The position numbers and the translations under genes are program-made. From Heterobasidion occidentale (Eukaryota; Basidiomycota; Agaricomycetes; Russulales; Bondarzewiaceae), in assembly GCA_039111635.1 (NCBI GenBank), contig JBCAQO010000010.1, forward strand, positions 1,178,001-1,242,000: a DNA stretch of 64,000 nucleotides. Direction: 5' to 3'. Below, in pieces: positions 58,436 to 64,000 of the stretch. Position 1 is the first letter of the stretch. Every line of letters begins with the position of its first letter. Below the pieces are notes generated by a model. That model did not search any database and was not told the DNA's origin. It saw nothing but the letters and a program-made list of their open reading frames with translations.

Positions 58436-58848
58436 TTACAGCAGGCTATGCTGCCGGTTTGGAGGTACTCCAGGTTGCAGGGAGGCCGGCACCCCATCAG
58501 GTTGAGCAGCTTTCGCGTTCATGGACTGAGCCTCTGTAGGCTGTGAACTGACAGGCTGCTCATCAAGACTGTGGGCGTCCTCAGCATATTCATCTTCGAA
58601 GCGATCTTTGCTGCGACAGCAGGAGCCACAGAGGAACTGCATAACCGGGACTGCAAAGGCATGAGATGTCGGTGACCTTGAGATGTTAGAAATTCCAGCA
58701 AGGCACTTACGCGTCAGGCATGGGCTTTGCAAACAAGAGCAAAATAAGGCCATGCCTAGAGGCGAAGTCAATATTAGGGCTTATGTGCATTGGCAAAGTG
58801 AGAATACGAACATTCACAGAAAACGATACAGCAGTCGAGGTCGGACAT
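58436..58848 (-). CDS. small cysteine-rich protein, tandem copy B
   Basis: Exons 58848-58812, 58755-58711 and 58650-58436 give 98 residues. The start MSDLDCCIVFCECMALFCSC has 10 cysteines in the first 39 residues, ending CGSCCRSKD, then an acidic stretch (RFEDEYAEDAHSLDEQ) and a Pro/Gln tail (PVSSQPTEAQSMNAKAAQP; VPASLQPGVPP). Both introns fall at the same places and in the same phase as in copy A (exon 2 ends at the Thr-Leu junction before the CGSC motif), so the genes are tandem duplicates. The two tails align along their length although cysteine positions in exon 1 differ. No function is known to me. Confidence 0.72.
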
Positions 58849-59120
58849 CAATAGTCGGATGATGAAAACACGGACTGTGAAGGAGAAGCGGTAGAAGACG
58901 TTAGTTTCAGAGCTGCTGATAGAGGCGGACACTAAATAGAATATTGAATCTGCTTACGCTATCCAGTGTCGACTGGCTCCAGGCTCCAAGCAGTGCTGGC
59001 CATCGAGCCAGTAGCGGTTTGAGCAGGAAGAAACTGCCATGGAGACGATTAATGACAGTGGGCATTGGTACTTAGATATCCGTCCATCAGAAGATGCATT
59101 TAGGATACTGTCAAAGAACA

Positions 59121-60318
59121 TCATTTTTCCGCCGATTTGGGGATATACTTTTCCAATGCGAGGTCGACATTTGTTCGGCTAGGAGAGATGACATCAGCCC
59201 AATCCTGTACCCGCCTATCGCCTGACATGGCTACCCAGTTCGGAGACGGCGTCGGGCGTATGTGGGAAAAGTCTTGGACAATCATGTCATGCTCCTGATT
59301 CTCGCGAAGTTCAACTCAGCCAGACCAAAAGACCAAAAGACCGAGAGGACTTACAGGGTGAGAAGGCAATCCTGTCAAGATTGATAAGTGCGTAGGATAA
59401 GACGCAAACGCGATACGAGTACAGTGCTCGATTATTGGATTGGATGGAATCGATAGATACACGTCGACATCATTAGAAGTGTGCATCCGAAACTGATGGT
59501 TCAATTATGGATGGAGCGGTTACGATAGAAATCGGGACTTACTTGATGACAGCCGACAGCAATGATGCACCTGGTGGCGTTGTGCAAGAGCACACTGCCC
59601 TTGATCGACGGCAGGAGTAAGATGGTGTCTCGAATATCACGGATGTGCAAAGCGGTGAACGTCATGCCCAGCGCCGCCGGCTCGACAGGTTTCTTGGGGG
59701 TGCAAAGATCGACGACGCAGTGAACCAGATCGGCTATCGTTAGATCAGACTGTGGGGTATTCGAAGGCTTTACAAGAGAGGGTAGAGACTCCAACGTGAG
59801 GTGTTCGTGAGATTTCGAGGACAAGGTGAGGTATGTCGAGGGAAGCGGACGTGCAGGCACTGACGGCATTGTCGCTCTCGCTGACGGTCCAGCGGTCGGT
59901 GGGAGATTTGGCTTCGATGCAGGTTTGCGCTTGAAAGCGAACTTGGGTTTCGATGTAGAGGTGGTGCGGATCTGGTCTAGCATCCCTTCAAGTCCGGCCA
60001 TTTGCTGGAACGCGTCAATGTAGATCATGAGGCAAGTATACAATACGCTTACTGCCTCACATTGCCGCCGATCATAAGGGGGAAGTAACGACGTATTATC
60101 GACAAGGCTTTTTCTCAGCTGTGCGATCTCCTGTGACAAGCTTTGAACAACATCGCTGCTGGATGTAGATTTGGCGATCTCCAATCGGTTTTGTCAGTAC
60201 TATAGACCTATAATGATTCAAAATCAAAGGCAGGTTTTGATGGTATAGACATACTGGTACGAGTCGCTTGAAATTGTGAGTAGAACTCCTGAGCAAGCGT
60301 GCGGTTGGTGTCTGTCAT
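59121..60318 (-). CDS. tubulin-binding cofactor C
   Basis: In the family this factor joins cofactors D and E and acts as GAP on beta-tubulin during tubulin folding. The N-terminus MTDTNRTLAQEFYSQFQATR and the helical segment EIAKSTSSSDVVQSLSQEIA form the coiled spectrin-like part. A Lys/Pro/Ser linker follows (KPKFAFKRKPASKPNLPPTA). The C-terminal CARP/TBCC beta-helix has ALHIRDIRDTILLLPSIKGS, VLLHNATRCIIAVGCHQ, FRMHTSNDVDVYLSIPSNPI and IEHCTRIAFASYP. The last exon reads VQDFSHIRPTPSPNWVAMSG and ends LEKYIPKSAEK. The catalytic Arg of the family would lie in the CHQFRMH turn. The join between exons 1 and 2 (60255-60180) was not resolved exactly. Confidence 0.88.
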
Positions 60319-60841
60319 GGTGGAAGTCGAGGATAAATTCAAGATTGCGTAGTCTCGGACGATCAATATCGCTCTCACGCTTGGCGGCCACCGAGTCCTT
60401 GAAATATCACCAGTGCTCTTGATTGTTTCGACTCGCAAATGTCACGAAGACTTTTTGATACTTATACAGTTATACTGAAACATCTCTCAAGATCTCGCCG
60501 ACTGTAGCGTTGATAAACTTCTCAATTTACTTTTTTTTTGTAAGTTGATAGTGAGCGGTCCTTATTACTTACTAAGATCTGTCTAGGATATTTATGGCTA
60601 AGTCTGCTAACAAGCACAACGATTTCAGAAAGAGGATTTGTATCATACTACCTGATTCTCTCGTTAGTGTTAAAAAGCTGAGGTCGGGATCTTCCCATGA
60701 CAGCGATCTCGTACATTTTTTTGATCTATTGATATCCTCGAACAAGTTGTGGTTACAATGCTGATAGCGAACAATCGAGGAGCGAGAAATTGTAGTGTAC
60801 AATGCGGTCCAATTCTACGAGCGGCAGGTATTTCGAGGCCA
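60319..60841. other. intergenic, RBX1 3' flank and cofactor C promoter
   Basis: These 523 A/T-rich bases include a T-run at 60529-60539. Open frames (minus 60572-60802) lack motifs and overlap the RBX1 3' end. Nothing else was recognised. Confidence 0.4.
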
Positions 60842-61454
<613 letters not shown>

Positions 61455-61748
61455 GTCTGAATGTCGAGTACAACGTTGACTAAAAGCGAGCGGTCAATGG
61501 GAGTGACAGAGAGGGTCCTCAAATCCTCAGTCAGCGTTCACGCACAGGCGAAGGTGTTTGTTCCATTTCGGGATGTGGGGTCATACGTAAGACAAAATCA
61601 CGACCATCACGTGGGGCAACGCGTACACGAATGAGCCTGCCCTAAATGTTGATCTCAGCCGCTCTTGGAAGAACTAGTAACAGTCATCGCCGTCCTTGAC
61701 GCCGACATATCTTGCATGTACTAACATTCTGACTTTTTACCAGATACC
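61455..61748. promoter_or_regulatory. shared promoter region, RBX1 / PH-domain gene
   Basis: This is the 294-base gap between divergent start codons. No specific element is certain. Confidence 0.4.
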
Positions 61749-64000
61749 ATGAGCTATTCGTCGTCAGACCCTTCGAGGATAGGCCCTCGCTCACCTTTAT
61801 TCGGAACGGCAACATTTTCGACAGTGGAAACTCCGCTGTCTCCTTCAAGATATTCTTACACATCTCGTTCAGGTGCGTTTGCCTTGACAGCGTTCGTTTT
61901 CATTCCTAATGCAGTCATATATAGAGACCCCTACACCATCCTCAGACGACAGCGATGTTTCCTCTGGACGTCAGATGCGTCGCATCGTCGTTTCACCATC
62001 CCCCTCAACAAACAGATATTCCCATTCCGACACCTATACGTATTCTGACGACAATTCTATCGATGACGATCGAGAGGTGGAAGCCGCTTTGAGTGTCATG
62101 GACACCGAGCTCAACAATGCCGAGGATGCGCTGACGGAATGGTCGAGAGGCTCTTCGGTCACGCCGTCCTCTTACTTCTCCGGCTCCGGCACCTCCCCAA
62201 CTTTCACGACGACCAATTCCAGTTTTATTCCCTTCACGAACACAATTCGCGATGGTCGCATACTCAGCACTATCACCGAACGTACCGAAAATATTTCGTC
62301 TCGTCCAACATCTCACAATCTCTCTGGCATTGGCTCTCGTCCAAACTCAGGCAATCTAGGTGGTGCACGTCCCATGCCCAATCATGGTCGAGGCGTCACC
62401 GAGTCTGCGCTGCCGGACCGCCTTGCACCTCCAAGCCGCCGTGCGGGCGACCTGATTGCATTTTTTGAGGATAAGACATCCACGGTCGACAGCAGCTCGT
62501 CATTATCTTTTGGACACAGCAGGACGCTTTCTGCACCATCCGGCCCGAGGTCCCCGAGCCCCTACACGAACAGTTACACGAACAGCCAATCGATGCCAAC
62601 GTTTGGTACGTTTACCGGCACGACCAGCTACGGGTACGGCAGCGTATATACCTCTCGCCCGTCGTCGCCGACGAAAAGCAGGACGACCACAAATTACACA
62701 TCTTCAACACCGGTCCAAGCAGGTGCAACCGCAAGCGGAAGCACGTATACTGGATCTGGTATCAACACGAATTCGTTTACGACATCTTATTCCTCAAATA
62801 CTAACACTTTCACTGGAACTCCCACGGCGTCGTCCCTCCGCAGGCCCCAGACATCCCCTCGCTCCCCTCTGACTTCTGTCCGGAACATCGTTGCCGCCTG
62901 GAAAGAGCGCACTCCTTCTCTCGGTAAGTCTGGTCGTTCTGGGCCGGGTTCCGTCGCCTCATCGGCGAGCCCAGCGTCGCCACCGGGCGAAGGTTTCTTC
63001 AGTTTGAGGAGGCGTGCTGAGAGGGGTTTGATGAGATTGAGGGATAGGAATGTGGCGGAGGACGACAGCAGCGCTCCTACGAACAGAAGGAGTGATCACT
63101 CCGCCTACGAAAACAGAGAGGCCGCTGCACCGGGCACTCCACGCTCCGGGACTACTTCGTTGAGCTCAAGTGTCATCCCTCCGCCTTTTGATTTGGCAGA
63201 GCTGGGCACGATTGCGAGAGCCAACCAAGAGGTAAGTTCGAGATTCACCACCTCAGCCACAACCTGATTTCTTCTTCTCTTATCTCTTCTGATGATCTTG
63301 TTCATCCTTGCATTCCGTTCATTTTTGACGCTGATACTCTTTCCCTTACAGCCTACTCGCATCGGTCTTCTATGGTATCTGAACGTACATGCCCCCCCGC
63401 CTTACCGATGGCAGAGATGCCAAGCATTATTATACCCGCATATGCTTCTCCTGTCGTGGATCGCTCAAGGGGGAGGAAGAGGAATCGTTACTCTCGACTT
63501 GCTCAACTGCACGGAAGTACGCTCTGTCCCGTCTCCTACGCATCCGACAGCCCAGGACGATGTTGGGACCATTGCAGCTCGCATGCAGAGCGCGGATGCT
63601 GAAGCGGATGGAGGTGGGCAACTGGGAGAGATGGGCTTGATGGAGATGCTTTGCCCGTTCCAATTATTGTACGGCGATGGGGTTGAGAGGCTAGGTGCCG
63701 AATCGGCAAGAGAACGCGTACGATGGGTCAGTGCGATCTGGTAGGCACTTCTCTTTTCTCTCATGAAACTATCCCCTGATAAAGATCCTATCACAGGGAG
63801 GCTCTTGACCGTTCTGTGACCATTCCAGATCGCTCCGAAACCCATTCTCCTACCGGCTCCATTCGCACTATGAGGTCAATCACAAGCAGCACTCACTCTG
63901 GCTCGGGATCAGCTTCCACGACATTCGTTCCACCTGTTGACTCTATCCCCGACCTTTCGGATTTCCACTCGATGTCCGGCTCTAGCTCGGTCGCCAGTTT
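61749..64000 (+). CDS. PH-domain-containing protein, cut at window end
   Basis: Exon 1 starts MSYSSSDPSRIGPRSPLFGT. A phase-1 join to 61925 gives SETPTPSSDDSDVSSG. The following 400 residues are Ser/Thr/Pro-rich with no fold visible, including several SP and TP sites and a basic patch (LTSVRNIVAAWKERTPSLGK). After an intron (63233-63351) a folded part begins: PTRIGLLWYLNVHAPPPYRW, QRCQALLYPHMLLLSWIAQG, GRGIVTLDLLNCTEVRSVPS, then MLCPFQLLYGDGVERLGAES and ARERVRWVSAIW. This is a PH-like domain with the usual C-terminal helix Trp. A further exon from about 63799 (EALDRSVTIPDRSETHSPTG) runs to the edge. It is probably a membrane or cortex adaptor; the exact family name is not known to me. Confidence 0.85.

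Overview
The window is nuclear DNA of a filamentous basidiomycete, most likely an Agaricomycete (mushroom-forming fungus). The evidence is the dense set of intron-rich protein genes on both strands with mostly 50-60 nt introns, two microsomal-type P450s, fungal F-box proteins, and clear eukaryotic housekeeping genes. No bacterial operons, CRISPR array, tRNA, rRNA or intact transposon was recognised. The genus cannot be told from this stretch.

Layout. 0-1.2 kb: remnant of a coiled-coil gene. 1.2-7.3 kb: two divergently transcribed paralogous P450s; the left copy carries a frameshift. 7.5-9.7 kb: a protein with two RNase III-like domains, the first with its catalytic acidic residues, the second degenerate. 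9.7-12.4 kb: an unassigned gene, the 40-residue OST4 subunit, and a predicted mitochondrial protein. 12.9-19.1 kb: an F-box protein, a RING finger protein and a second F-box protein. 20.6-21.3 kb: a small heat-shock protein, followed by about 3.6 kb without recognisable genes. 25-27 kb: CstF64/Rna15. 27.3-56.8 kb is a visibly more G+C-rich block: threonyl-tRNA synthetase, M20-family amidohydrolase, Dug3-like amidotransferase, an IGHMBP2/Hcs1 helicase, an unnamed P-loop ATPase, 2-dehydropantoate 2-reductase, an Argonaute with a complete slicer tetrad, and the Vps15 kinase. 57.3-61.5 kb: two tandem small cysteine-rich paralogues, tubulin-binding cofactor C and RBX1. 61.7 kb to the edge: a PH-domain protein, cut by the window end.

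How the genes fit together. Most are unlinked housekeeping functions: mRNA 3'-end formation, translation, glycosylation, ubiquitin ligation, pantothenate and glutathione metabolism, autophagy/endosomal PI3-kinase and tubulin folding. Two RNA-silencing-type proteins, the double RNase III protein and Argonaute, lie about 37 kb apart. The ubiquitin-related genes (two F-box proteins, a RING protein, RBX1) could meet in SCF ligases, but nothing shows co-regulation.

Data quality matters here. At least nine single-base reading-frame breaks fall inside strongly conserved segments of six genes (P450-1, ThrRS, M20, ATPase, Argonaute, Vps15). Most look like one missing base. For the housekeeping genes, consensus errors are more likely than true inactivation. 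Several introns appear to use GC-AG borders. Exon joins were worked out by eye and are reliable only where exact coordinates are given.
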